A stretch of 64,000 bases of DNA from Acanthosepion esculentum (lineage: Eukaryota; Mollusca; Cephalopoda; Sepiida; Sepiidae), in assembly GCA_964036315.1 (NCBI GenBank), contig OZ038487.1:54644909-54708908 (forward strand), given 5' to 3'. Position numbers and translations under genes: made by a program. The notes under the pieces were generated by a model. The model did not search any database. It saw only the letters and a program-made list of their open reading frames with translations, and was not told where the DNA came from. Each line of letters starts with the position of its first letter. Position 1 is the first letter of the stretch. This document shows, one piece after another, positions 21,825 through 32,205 of this stretch.

Positions 21825-22240
21825 GCGTATCACCCCAAGCAAGGCTGGAGGCCACTATCACGCATGGGTTTACAGAAGGGTTGGAGGAAGAGCAGATAGC
21901 AGTGGTAAAGGAGAGGATGTGGAGAAAGAGAAAGACGGAGGGTCGATCAAGGCAAGGCGGTTACAGAAGATTTGGAGCGAGAGCAGATAGGAATGAAAGA
22001 TGAAAGGATGTGGAGAAGGGAAGTGGATAGATCAAGGCAACTGGAGATGACAATTGACGCTACACTTAAACCGTCGGAGATTGTATTTGTCAGGGAAACA
22101 GTAATAGGGAAGGGAGTTCCATAGGCGAGATGTGCGAGACATGAAGCTATTGGAGTAGAAGAGACATCTACATCTAACAGTTTCAACGGTGATGGGGTGG
22201 GAACGGGATAACTGGTCTACTTCAGAAGATTTTCCCAAGT
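21796..22240 (-). pseudogene. LINE 3' end with RT C-terminal coding remnant
   Basis: A 27-nt poly(T) at 21796-21822 is the antisense A-tail of a LINE inserted on the minus strand. The minus-strand frame at 22032-22238 reads a typical LINE C-terminus: SHPITVETVRCRC, then NSFMSRTSRLWNSLP and FPDKYNLRRFKCSVN. The RLWNSLP...F...YNL..FK pattern is characteristic of jockey/CR1/RTE-type RT ORF ends. The element is 5'-truncated. At 21850-22020 there is a GC-richer near-duplicated block. Confidence 0.75.
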
Positions 22241-22434
22241 TAGGTTGCCATTTCTTTCTGTCTAGTCAGTCAGAAATTGAAAGAGACATGATCCTCCAAA
22301 AGTGTATCACTTAACTGACTGAAGTTGGGGACACATACAATAATATAATATGTAATATATAACCTTTTATAAATTCATGCCATGTTAAATTTTGTCTATA
22401 ATTATCACAATTACTAAATCTAAAGTGGGGACAC

Positions 22435-22770
22435 ATCAGCAACCATCCTGGGTATGACGATAAACTACATATGGCAGCACAGCCTCTGATCAGGTGGTTT
22501 TGAGGAGCATGAAACAATCTCTTAATTGCTGTTTTTCCCAGGTCGACACTGACCCTAACTATAATTAAATAGTAATCCCCCCACCACCAAACTGGGGTCA
22601 AAACACTATAAAAGTATAAAAATTTTGATAGTAAAAATACCAGCAATACATTTTCATAGTAAAAATTTACCAGCAATACATTTTTATAAAAGAAATTACT
22701 AATACTCCCAAGAAAATTACATTTCAGCATTAAATAAGCTGTAAGGAGTTGATATGCCACTAAACAAACA
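22435..22770 (+). mobile_element. Dispersed repeat F, copy 1
   Basis: About 335 bp shared with 55890-56240. Common blocks are ACCATCCTGGGTATGA, CTCTTAATTGCTRTT, AGCAATACAT (repeated) and ATTTCAGCATTAAAT. Coding potential is not evident. The class is unknown; it may be a LINE 3' UTR. Confidence 0.6.
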
Positions 22771-23479
22771 AACACATGGAAAAATTAGCCTCACAGGAAT
22801 TTATAAAAGATTATATAATTATTACATTTAGTGAGGATACACAGACTAAACTAGCCTAATAAGAATATATAAAATATTATGCATATATTATAGTATTCTA
22901 TATATTAATTAGAATTGTAATAGCTAAAACTACCAAATTTTAAAACTATTCTTAGATCAAGTCAGTTTGACGTAATACATTCATCTTATTCGAATTTCTG
23001 CCCATTTTGTCTTGTTATCATAATAATCTTAACTAGTAAATATCATATCAGATAATTGTTTTCCAAGCATATATTTCTTATGTTCTCACCTGAAAGGTCA
23101 GGTCATTTGACCAAACAAACATCTTTATTATGTCAATATGGAAAAACATAGATTTCATATTAGTAGACGCTGTGTTATTCTGGATTTTTTTACATTTTCT
23201 TATAGATTCCTGAAAAGCTTAGAATCTATTATGGTATTACAACACAGTAACAATAAAACCTAATTTAATTGAAGAGAAATTTCGATATAAACATGGAACA
23301 TTCTTTAAGAATATTATGTAAAAAAAAATGATCTATAAAAAATTTAAGTCAAATCATTCATTATTAAACACTTTTGATGGAAACAGCTTTTTTCCAGTGT
23401 TGTATCTTTAATGAATTAAAGCTTATTTGAGTCGACATTCTGTTTATTTATTAACGGAATATTTATTTGTCTTTCTCTC

Positions 23480-23805
23480 TGATATGAGGTATTATGATTA
23501 TTTACATTATTTACACTGTGGATATGGCAAGATGAGGATAACAATGTTTCAGCCATTGTATGGTCTGGTCCTCTTCAGGTGATTGGAATTTTGAACCAAA
23601 CCATTTACTTCATCCACCGGGGTAAATTGTTCTAGTTCCACATGTCATACCTCTTCCGAATGTCTCAGTTATTTCCCTTAAACTCAACTCTCCAAGCATT
23701 TTCGTTCACCACTGATGTAGCCTGTTATTGAACTCAAAACTCTTTGGGTCTAATTACTGCATCTAACCAACACCTTTATCCACTGGGCCATTTGCATGGC
23801 AATGA
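23480..23805 (-). mobile_element. tRNA-derived SINE, family B
   Basis: Minus-strand copy with head at 23720-23800 (GGATAAAGGTGTTGG, then GAGTTCAATAACAGG), body (TGGAACTAGAACAATTTACC) and tail near 23480-23540. The hairpin motif is mutated. Confidence 0.7.
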
Positions 23806-23909
23806 AGATATTAAACTTACATTATTTACATTATTCAGATTGTTAATATTTTCCAAATATTCAGACCAGTAGGCAAAAACAAGTAACATTACTATATACA
23901 TCTATCTAT

Positions 23910-24095
23910 TTTTCTTTCCTTATAAGGAAACAAATAAATAAACATTTGTCATTCATTGATCAAGTGCTATTGTTGGCTGAAATTTATAAAATCTTTGTCT
24001 TAAAACAATTTTTCAGGAAAACAGGTTTCTCAACTCCAGTAGCTGTTATTGCTCTTTCCAGTATTGATGGGACCTTTCTTCCTAACTTGTATTAT
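23910..24095 (-). mobile_element. LINE 3' region, antisense, ending at the 5S-like sequence
   Basis: It contains antisense TTCCTTATAAGGAAA, AAACAATTTTTCAGGAAAA and CTTTCCAGTATTGATGGG, matching 34600-34815 and 36355-36545. It stops abruptly where the 5S-like sequence begins. Confidence 0.6.
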
Positions 24096-24215
24096 GTCAT
24101 ATGGCCACATCATGTTCAAACACTGGTTCCTTTAAGATCACCAAAGTTAAGTAACATCGATCGTGGTCAGTACCTTGATGGATGACCATTTGAAAATACC
24201 AGGTGCTGTAAGTTT
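24096..24215 (+). rRNA. 5S rRNA-like sequence (pseudogene or SINE head)
   Basis: This 120-bp segment has the length and order of a 5S rRNA gene. ATGGCCACATCATGTT aligns to the 5' domain. CACCAAAGTTAAGTAACATC covers the pol III box A region, GGTCAGTACCTTGATGG follows, and ATGACC and TACCAGGTGCTGTAAG cover box C and the 3' end. Mutations (ATCGTGG, TTGAAAATA) and no array context argue against an active rDNA unit. A family A SINE head begins immediately after it. Confidence 0.75.
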
Positions 24216-24350
24216 GGATATGCAGGTGGTGTAATGGATAATGGCTTGGAATTGTTAATCAGAGAGCTGAGTTTCAGGTCCAGTTGGGTTCATTGTATTC
24301 ACTTGGGAAAGGTATGAATCCACCTCTTCTCCCCCATCTATGGGTTAATT
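24216..24350 (+). mobile_element. tRNA-derived SINE, family A, joined to 5S-like sequence
   Basis: Head (GGTGGTGTAATGGATAATGG), a degenerate box B (TTCAGGTCCAG) and body (ACTTGGGAAAGGTATGAATCC, CCCATCTATGGGTTAA) follow the 5S-like sequence without a gap. Confidence 0.7.
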
Positions 24351-24479
24351 AATAATGATTTAGTGATACAAGTCTTACTATCTTGAAAAAAAATTCTTAC
24401 AATCTAAAAAAATCTTTTCTGGCTTTAAATAACCTGCAAAAGTTGATAAGGCATACAAAACAAATCAATCAATCAATCA

Positions 24480-24575
24480 ATAACCTTCATTATGCTAAAA
24501 GTCTTTTTTTAGCCATTGATCAGAGAAAGCAGTTGTATACAGCTAGCAGTTTACGTATTTCTCAATGGGTTTGAG
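24480..24575 (-). pseudogene. LINE RT tail fragment, antisense
   Basis: Antisense match to the RT tail at about 180-260; the blocks TTAGCCATTGATCAGAGA and GTATACAGCTAG also occur at 1265-1320 and 26145-26200. Confidence 0.45.
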
Positions 24576-24884
24576 CTGTACACTTTTTAAAAAGATAAAT
24601 ATCTTCCGCGAAAGCGAGCAATTGAATGAAATTGCCAAAGAGTATTTTTAATTCTTGTGAATATTTATAATTATTTTTTACTGTTATTTTTTTTTGTTCA
24701 AGGGGATATAACTTTTTGCCTCAGGATACAATATCATGCTTTGCATCTTAATTTTATACTCGAGTAACAATTTAACCATTAATACCAATTTTGCTTGATT
24801 AGATTTGCAAACTGTTGATTATGTCATTATTAGGAAAGCATCCACTGGACAATGTAAATACTTGAAATTTATTTTTCTTATATA

Positions 24885-24938
24885 AATATATATATATATA
24901 CATACATACATACATACACAGATGCACATATAAATAAA

Positions 24939-24969
<31 letters not shown>

Positions 24970-25013
24970 GACGCATATCCGTCATTCCACAGTCATTATC
25001 ATTTATATGTATG

Positions 25014-25050
<37 letters not shown>
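24885..25050. repeat. Compound TA/CATA/AC microsatellite cluster
   Basis: It is composed of TA runs, a CATA tetranucleotide run at about 24901-24917, another TA run to 24959, and an AC run at 25014-25037 that ends in TA. Confidence 0.9.
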
Positions 25051-25051
<1 letters not shown>

Positions 25052-26030
25052 GGCAGCAAGTATTCATTCAAACGAGATTGATTAAAAAGAACTAACAAGG
25101 TCTGTCTGTGTATTTCTTATTGTAGTTTTCCAATTTTCAGGTAAGCTGTTGAGTATTGTGCTCAAAGTTGTGGATAAACTGTCCAAAGTTCTTATTTTGT
25201 TATTTTTGTTCAAGTACTTTCAACTTTCACAGTCATTATCAAGAACCAATGTGTTGTTTGTGCAGTAGTTAGAATTCCTTTGTCCTTTTCTATTCTTTGG
25301 GAAACTGGATGTTTAAAATGGTCAAGCATGACATCATGTGTAATGGTGATTGGGAACAAGGCTGCACAACAAAGAATGTGATTTATTTATTAATTTAAAT
25401 TTTCATTTTTTATTATTATAATACTAATAAAATATATGCGCACATTAATTATCTGATATGCACTTCAAGGTACCTTCTCCTGTGATGAATGATATTTTAT
25501 TCAATGTGTGCTGATTATTTTGTATAATAACACCAAAATACTCTACAGCATGCCAGGAAAGACTTAAAACACTTGAAGTATTATCTACTAGTATTTGTCT
25601 TATGTTTTTGTATTTTGGTCATCCATGATGTGCTGGCCAATGTATGCATGGATTACACTAGGTTTTAACAGGTGACAGGTTAATCTGTGAGAGAGTGTGG
25701 TGCATGTGTGCCCAATGTAAGTATTTAATATTGTTTTTTGGATTATTAGTGTTGGATATGCAATTTCCCGGGGGTATTTAAATTCATAGACAACATTATT
25801 TTTACATGGGTGGGGGTGATTTATAAGTCTTGGTGCTGTTGGTAATAATTAAGTTAGATGTTTTAAAGTTATTGTAATAGATGATAAATTTTAGGTGTTT
25901 GTTAGGGTCAGTGAGTGATATGTACCAGTGAATTATATTATTGATTAATTCATTCATTTACTACAGCTTATCAACGCTTTCCAAGTTATTTAAAGCCAGA
26001 AAATATATTTTAGATTGTTCCTGCATAACA
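25050..26030. other. AT-rich stretch with no recognised gene
   Basis: No coding or repeat family could be supported. A GGTGGGGGTGATTTATAAG block stands out only in composition. Confidence 0.5.
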
Positions 26031-26300
26031 CCAAGAACTTCACTTCTGACCCTTTCTTATGCTCGTACAACACCACACAATAACCCTCTACCTTGAGTAG
26101 CTCTTGAGCCTTGTATTGGGTTAACATTAGTTAAAAAAAAATCATTGATCTGAGAAAACAGCTGAATATAGCTAATAGTTTAGACATCTCTGAACAGGTT
26201 CAATGCCATGTATGACATTCATATAAGTGTCTACATCTGATGAGGCTATTTAAGAACATAAGTTCTTAGGTTAATGTTTTGGTTTTATAGCATCTTGCAA
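26030..26300 (+). mobile_element. Junction of LINE fragments
   Basis: 26070-26115 is a sense 3' end of LINE family R (CCTCTACCTTGAGTAGCTC). 26145-26290 is the antisense RT tail of the other LINE, matching 60-240. The two are joined in opposite orientations. Confidence 0.5.
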
Positions 26301-26431
26301 TGTTAGGATAGACTGCACTTGGGTAGTTTTGCCCATGTTCAATTTCTTTATCTTCTATACTAAATTTGTTACAACTGAGCCATACGCCAAGGTATTTGAG
26401 TTTATTAATTCTGCATTCAGAATACGATCCT

Positions 26432-26745
26432 AGGAGGCATGGTGGAGTAATGAATAGCAGCTCAGATTGAGGAATCAGAGAGCCGAGTTCAAATTCCAGT
26501 CAAATCCATTGCATTCACTTACATGCTAATACCCTTGGGAAAGGTATGAATGCTCTTCTTCTTCCCCCTACCCCAGCTCTGGGTAAATAGCAGGACAGAC
26601 CGGGTTCTCTAGCCTTTGATGGCAACTGGTCTACCACAGAAAGAAATGGCAACCTACCGCAAGAAAAAATCTGCCTTGTCAGTCATGTATCAAAATATAC
26701 ATGATCGCCTAAGCATATATCACGCATGGCACAAAACTGACTGAA
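26432..26745 (+). mobile_element. tRNA-derived SINE, family A (best copy)
   Basis: A near full-length copy. The head is GGAGGCATGGTGGAGTAATG with a box B-like GAGTTCAAATTCC. The body is CTTGGGAAAGGTATGAATG, a CAGCTCTGGGTAAATAGCAG block, then GGCAACTGGTCTACC. The terminal block holds ACTGACTGAATG. The tRNA-derived head should carry an internal pol III promoter. It can serve as the family reference for this window. Confidence 0.8.
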
Positions 26746-26760
26746 TGTAAAATCCCTGGT

Positions 26761-27209
26761 TGTTGTGAGTTTATTTTGTGATGTCAACAAACAGTCGTTG
26801 CCACTTTTGTGATGCCAATGAATCCTCGTTGTCACTTTTGTAATGCACATTGTGGTAGAGACTTTGTAATCACAGATACTATGCCATTGAACAATACTGG
26901 TGTCAGATGCCTTCGAATAGCACTCACACTAATAGTACTTGCTGGATAATACTCGTTTGAAATGTAATCCGTATAGGGATCCAAATAGAGAAATAGTATA
27001 GTGAATAGAGTAGAGAATAGCAGTCCGTATAGTAATAAAGGATAGACTAGAATAGAGATCAATCTAGATGTCATGTGACTTCCTATATATGCGTTTCCTC
27101 TATGGTCACATGGTATACTTAATTCAATAATGGGATCGCCTGTGTTTGCTCACTTGCGATTTATGTTCAAACTCAAGTGTCAGCAGTGACACTTTATTCC
27201 TATATAACA
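26761..27209 (-). mobile_element. LTR-like dispersed element G, copy 2
   Basis: Reverse-orientation copy of 1470-1901. Its ends are TGTTGTGAG and TATATAACA, again TG...CA. Shared internal blocks include AGTGTCACTGCTGACACTTG, GCAAACACAGGCGATCCC and TATACGGACTGCTATTC (read on the minus strand). It lies directly after a SINE. No coding potential fits a known protein. Confidence 0.5.
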
Positions 27210-27779
27210 GTTTAACAACCAAAATTAATATACAAGTTTGAATGGAAAGGCATGTAATAATCAATAAGAAGTATAAAGTATTTTTATCACCCCCACTCTG
27301 ATCAAACTTTATAGATGCTCCAAATTTTGTAAACTCTCTAAAGTTTACAAAGAGATTCTGACCTATCAATAAACAGAAAATATTAGCCTCTATAGCAAAG
27401 AGATGTTTTCATAGCATTCATTTCAGCTACAAACAGCATCTGGCTCTGACATTAGTACTTTTTTTAAAGACTGGGTTTAAAGAACTATGCTCATACTCAC
27501 AGACTATGGAACAAAGACAGAGCTTCAGGCTCTAAATTTGAGGCTATACACACACATTTTGTATATCGACATGTCTTTTTTCAGATCTATTATTTTCTGT
27601 CATTTATTTATGACTGTAATTGCTCTTATGGGTGGCATCTTAAAAGATCTGATATCATTTTCTTCAAGAAATGGAAATGCATATACTTATACACATGTGC
27701 TACTTTCTTGGATCAATGGCTAGAATTGGCTTTGAGGAAGTGAAGACTGGAAGAAGGGTGGTCTACACCAAGACCCACA

Positions 27780-28145
27780 ATCTTGTAGACTGACGCTACA
27801 AAATCACAATGTACCAAATAGCAGAAACCACTTAATTTGAGGAATTTCAATAGCAGTGAAAGCTAAAATTGGTATGACTTGAAGATGAAATAATGTCATA
27901 ATCAAGAGGATGATGCTTCATGCTACTTGAAATAAAAGTTAGGAAGGAAACACTCTGTCAGTACTGGAAAGAGCAATAACAGGTATTGGACTCAGAACCA
28001 TTTTTCAGGAAAATAGTCTTCTCAAGAGAAAGATTTTTTATATTTCAAACAAAAGTAGTACTGGCTACTCAATCAGTGAATGCTGAATGTTTCCTTATAA
28101 GGAAACAGCTAACATTACCACTACCATTTATGAATGTGCAGTGTA
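27780..28145 (+). mobile_element. LINE 3' region, plus-strand copy
   Basis: Matches 14760-15140 and 290-930 with anchors AATAATGTCATAATCAAGAG, AGTTAGGAAGGAAACACTC and GTTTCCTTATAAGGAAAC. It ends before the minisatellite. Confidence 0.6.
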
Positions 28146-28304
28146 AGTCTTCATTCTTGAAATATGAAATGAATTAATTTAAGATTCAGTACATAAAGAA
28201 GGGAAAATATTGTCTTTATTTGTTAAGAGCATTTGATGATTTCAGATTTCCTAGATATTCAATATGTTAGTACTGTTTTAAAATTATCGTTTTAGGGAAA
28301 ACAA

Positions 28305-29250
28305 AAGTAATCATGTAATCACCTACTTAATTTGAAAGCTAATATTCACCACCTGTTTACTAAACAGGTGATTAATACTAGCTTTCAAATTAAACAGTTG
28401 ATTACTAATCAAATGTTTAATTTGAAAGATAGTAATCATGTAATGACATTTAATTAGAAAGCTAGTAATCATATAATCACCTGTTTAATTTGATAGCTAG
28501 TTGATTACTAGTTTCAAATTAAACAGTATTAATCACCTGTTTAGTAATCATATAATCACATACTTAATTTGAAAGCTAGTAGTAATCACCTGTTTAATTT
28601 GAATGCTAATAATCATGTAATCACCTGCTTAACTTGAAAGCTAGTAATCATGTAAATAACCTGTTTCATTTGAAAGTTAGTAATCATGTAAGCACCTGTT
28701 TAATTTGAAATCTAGTAATCATGTAATAACATGTTTAATACAAAAGCTATTAGTATTCACCTGTTTCACATGAAAGCTAGTAATCATATAATCACCCATT
28801 AAATTTGAAAGCTAGTAAGCATGTAAAACCTGTTTAATTTGAAAAGCTAGTAGTAATCTGCACTTTAGTAATCACATGTTTAATTTGAAAGCAATCATAT
28901 AATCACCTGTTAAATTTGAATTCTAATAAACATCTAAAAACCATTTTTAATTTGAAAGCTACTAATAAGCTGCTGTTTAGTAATCATCTGTCTAATTTGA
29001 AAGCAATAATCATGTAATCCCCTGTTTAATTTAAAAGGTAGTATTCATCACCTGTTTAGTAATCAAGTGTTTAATTTCAAAGCTAGTAGTAAATATGTGT
29101 TTAATTTGAATGCTAATAATCATGTAATGACCTGTTTGAAAGATACTAATCATGTAATCACATGTTTAATTTGAAAGTTATTAAACTTCTTAAATTTTTA
29201 CTCAAACTTTTTGAAACCTGATTACTAGCTTTCAAACTAAACAGGTGGCT
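28305..29250. repeat. Minisatellite, ~35-bp unit, mixed orientation
   Basis: About 25 imperfect copies of a unit containing TAATCATGTAATCACCTG and TTTAATTTGAAAGCTAG. Some copies are inverted (CTAGCTTTCAAATTAAACAG near 28378-28400, 28505-28525 and 29224-29245), so the array mixes orientations. Unit length varies because segments such as GTAATCACCTGTTTAGTAA are duplicated or lost. Confidence 0.9.
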
Positions 29251-29259
29251 ACATGATTA

Positions 29260-30055
29260 ATTCTTTTTATTTGGAAATCCTCAAGTTTTTTAGTGGAACT
29301 AAAATATTTCTTGAATTTTGTTTTTTAAAACTTGGTAGAACTGAAAAGCACAAAAATTTGCAAGTTCTTGTTTCCTTTATACAAATCAAAACTATGATTA
29401 CTTCAAACTTTTTCCCTAACTAAAGAAGCATACTTTGTGCTTCATTTTTCTAATCACTATTAAAATACCAGTTTTTTTAACAAACTTCTCCGACAGAAAG
29501 AAAACAGCAGTGAGTTGATCAAGATTTTTACCTGGTGAAGTATAAAATTTACAAGTAGTACTTAAATGCCTAGATAATAAAATTGTTAGAAAATAAAGAC
29601 TTCAAAAGCTTGCACCCTATTTCTTCCAAGATGAACTCTGGACAATTTCTGCTGGAAGTTCCTTCTTTTCTGAGAGGGATCATTTACAGTTTAGAGAAGT
29701 TGATCAGTAAAATTAATTAACACAAATTGTCTGTCATGACTAATAACATTTGCCTTAAAATAATATACATTTAGTTGCTTTAAAAATGTATCTAATCCCA
29801 AAATTTAGAAATTATACATTATTTCAATAGTATATAATATAATTGAAACTTGCTTGTGTGTGCAGTTTTTAAGTCTTAACAACTTTTTCTTTTTGCTGCA
29901 AATGACTTTACTTTCACATGTTTGACAATATCTCGTAGGAAATCAAGTAAAACCCTTAGCTGTATTTTAAGTATATTCATTAGTTATTATTCTGATTAAT
30001 ATAGTTTCTTGAAAGAACCTGATACTACACAATGATCATATTTACTTTCCACCAC
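29260..30055. other. AT-rich stretch with no recognised gene
   Basis: Nothing beyond short repeat shreds (for example TCTCCGACAGAAAG near 29488, related to blocks at 34420 and 38960). Confidence 0.5.
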
Positions 30056-30059
30056 ATGC

Positions 30060-30275
30060 TGGCAAGATGTGTTGCAAGGTCGTTTTAATGTGGGGAATCC
30101 AAGCATATGCTCCCGGGGCAGGTCCCAAAATAGCCCCATCCCGACAAGTTTTGATTACACTGGCATCAGTATTACTACCAATGACCCCTCTTTAGAGCAA
30201 TGAGGGACATACTGCCATGGGCAGCCATTCCACAGGACCCGGCACCTCTCACTATAGTTGCCCTCTGGACAGAAA
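30060..30275. other. GC-richer island of unknown origin
   Basis: Base composition rises sharply here (CTCCCGGGGCAGGTCCC, CAGGACCCGGCACCTC) within AT-rich surroundings. The minus strand has a short open stretch, but no protein family is recognised. It could be a fragment of a GC-rich mobile element. Confidence 0.5.
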
Positions 30276-30889
30276 GCAACTCAGTTGTGTCTTTCTTTTC
30301 AGGCAAAGACTGAAACATAACTGAAAGATAAAATGTAGTTTGTCTGCCCAAAGGCAGATACTACACTTTGATCCCAAATGAAGTCTTTAATTTGACAATA
30401 GACTTATGAATGTCTTCATACCATGAAAACTAGAAATCAAAGAACTAAAGTAATTTCATTATTTATATGGGACTGAAATGTTCCTTCTTGCCAGCAAAAA
30501 ATGGAAAAAAGCAGAGCAATTTCTGAGATGCTTTTCTGAAAACTGAAACTAATTTCTATTCTCTCCGTAATACGTATCTGCATGGCTTGCTCAAACATAG
30601 TGACAATGGCTACTAAGATTTTATTTGATGTTTTTCTTTCTGGCTTCATTATTCACCAAGACACTTTTTCTTCATTTCATTTCTTTTTATTTTGCATATG
30701 AGAAATTTGATAATTAATAATGACAAAATTATTGCTGATTCAAGTAGTTTTAATCTTAGAATCGAATCTAATCTAATCTGATTTGATTTAATCTAATTCA
30801 ATAATCCCTTGGTTGATAAAACTATTTATTTTCTTTCCTTCAACTCATAAATGATCTTGAAGAATCAAATACAGAAAAGTATATACAAC

Positions 30890-31239
30890 ATTGTTTAGGC
30901 AATTTATGGATGCTGAAGAATAGATTAACCAAAATGTAGTCTTAACAGCAATTAAAATGCAGAAGTGGTTTGGTAAAGTATGGGACAAAGAACTGTTGGA
31001 ACTGCTTAGTTACCCTGACATATTTGGGAAGGATAGAATAATCAAGTACCTATACTAGCAGCAACCACCTGCATACAGATAGAAAATTAATTCAGTAGAC
31101 ATACAAAAAGAGAAAGGGGTGTAAGACAAGGAGGTGTCTTCCCACCAGACATATTCAACCTATACAGTGAGGCAATTTTGACAGAATTAGAAGTCCTACC
31201 AAGATTTATTATTTGCAGCCACAATCTTAACAACATCAG
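30890..31239 (+). pseudogene. LINE reverse transcriptase pseudogene, first part
   Basis: The plus strand encodes RT fingers/palm sequence: DKELLELLSYPDIFGKDRII, then GVRQGGVFPPDIFNLYSEAI and FIICSHNLNNIR. GVRQG..xSPxLFNLYxE is RT motif B-like sequence preceding the YADD motif. The frame is broken upstream by stops. The gene continues at 32203 after a 960-bp nested insertion, exactly where the YADD box should follow. Confidence 0.75.
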
Positions 31240-31475
31240 ATTTTTTTTAATTGTTTTCACCCCAAACAAGGCTGTAAAGCCACTTAGACATAAGGGGTTA
31301 CTGGGTGTGGAAGAATTAGGAACAGAAACATTAATAATGAGTGGGAAGAGGAAGGAAGTAATCAGGAGGACAATAGATAGTGATTAAAATTGCATTTAAT
31401 TTTTTGCAGATTAAAGTTGGTTGGAAAGCATGGAGCTGGAAGAAAGTTTCAGCAGAAAAGAAATGTGAAAAAAGA
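31240..31475 (-). mobile_element. LINE 3' end (family R) inserted in the RT pseudogene, part 1
   Basis: An antisense LINE 3' end starts with a T-run (TTTTTTTTAATTG, the A-tail) and the family signature AAGGCTGTAAAGCCACTTAG. Its remainder is at about 32100-32205, beyond the SINE pair, giving three nesting levels. Confidence 0.65.
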
Positions 31476-31489
31476 AACTGTTACAGTAT

Positions 31490-31792
31490 TTACATTAATC
31501 GGACTATTGTCCTCATCTTTGTCGCCATATTAGTCACAACGTTTCGGCCGTTGTACGCTCCGGCCTTCTTCAGGTGGTAGGAATTTCGAACCGAACCCTT
31601 TATTTCGATCACTGGGGTAGACTGTTCTAGTTCCACGAGCCATGTTTGATGGATGTCAGTTATCAGTTATCTCCTGCTGATTTTCCCTCTGAAAGTTCTC
31701 CACTGCCTGAACCGGGTATTGAACTCACACTCTTTGGGTCTGTCACTGTCTCTAACCAACGCCTTTATCCACTGTATCATGTGTCCTCAAGG
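31490..31792 (-). mobile_element. tRNA-derived SINE, family B, left arm of fold-back
   Basis: A complete minus-strand copy. The head near 31735-31792 reads CAGTGGATAAAGGCGTTGG (box A) and GAGTTCAATACCCGG (box B). The body holds TGGAACTAGAACAGTCTACC. The intact hairpin motif is at 31541-31573 (CTGAAGA, GGCCG/CGGCC stem, GAAAC). The tail is GAGGACAATAGTCCG. Confidence 0.85.
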
Positions 31793-31797
31793 ACACT

Positions 31798-32090
31798 CAC
31801 ACTCTCTACCCGGTTCAGGCAGTGGAGAACTTTCAGAGGGAAAATTACCAGGAGATAACTGCTAACTGACATCCATCAACCATGGCTCGTGGAACTAGAA
31901 CAGTCTACCCCAGTGATCGAAATAAAGGGTTTGGTTCGAAATTCCAACCACCTGAAGAAGGCCGGAGCGTACAACGGCCAAAACGTTGTGACAAATATGG
32001 CGACAAAGATGAGGACAATAGTCCGACTAATGTAAATACTGTACATAATACCTCATCTCAGAAATATAGACAGCTAGATGTAACTGTAAA
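31798..32090 (+). mobile_element. tRNA-derived SINE, family B, right arm of fold-back
   Basis: A plus-strand copy lacking the tRNA head, facing the preceding copy. It begins near box B (CTACCCGGTTCAGGCAG) and runs through body, hairpin motif (31952-31983, with the final GAAA mutated to AAAA) and tail ending CTCAGAAATATAGACAG. An open frame of 76 codons (31882-32112) is an incidental translation of the SINE; its counterpart at 50350-50542 shows it is family consensus, not a host gene. Confidence 0.85.
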
Positions 32091-32099
32091 TTCTATGCT

Positions 32100-32205
32100 A
32101 ACAGCTTCTTAGTCTAAGTAAATTGATGAGATCTCAATGCCAGTTTAGTACTGTGCATAAATTAAAAAAGTCTAGGTAACATAGAGAAAAGCTCATCGAA
32201 ACAAT
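32100..32205 (-). mobile_element. LINE 3' end (family R), part 2
   Basis: Continuation of 31240-31475, aligning with 13975-14075 and 32770-32865 (GAGATCTCAATGCCAGTTTA, AAAGCTCATCGAAACAATTA). Confidence 0.55.

Noticed and set aside
22311..22775. 154-codon minus-strand frame
   Set aside because: It lies over dispersed repeat F, whose second copy at 55890-56240 does not keep the frame.
24096..24215. Functional 5S rRNA gene
   Set aside because: Mutations in conserved positions, a single copy and direct fusion to a SINE head argue for a pseudogene or SINE part.
28305..29250. CRISPR-like array
   Set aside because: Units are contiguous diverged repeats without unique spacers, in a eukaryotic context.
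31882..32112. Plus-strand frame as a host gene
   Set aside because: It lies entirely in a SINE and has a near copy at 50350-50542.
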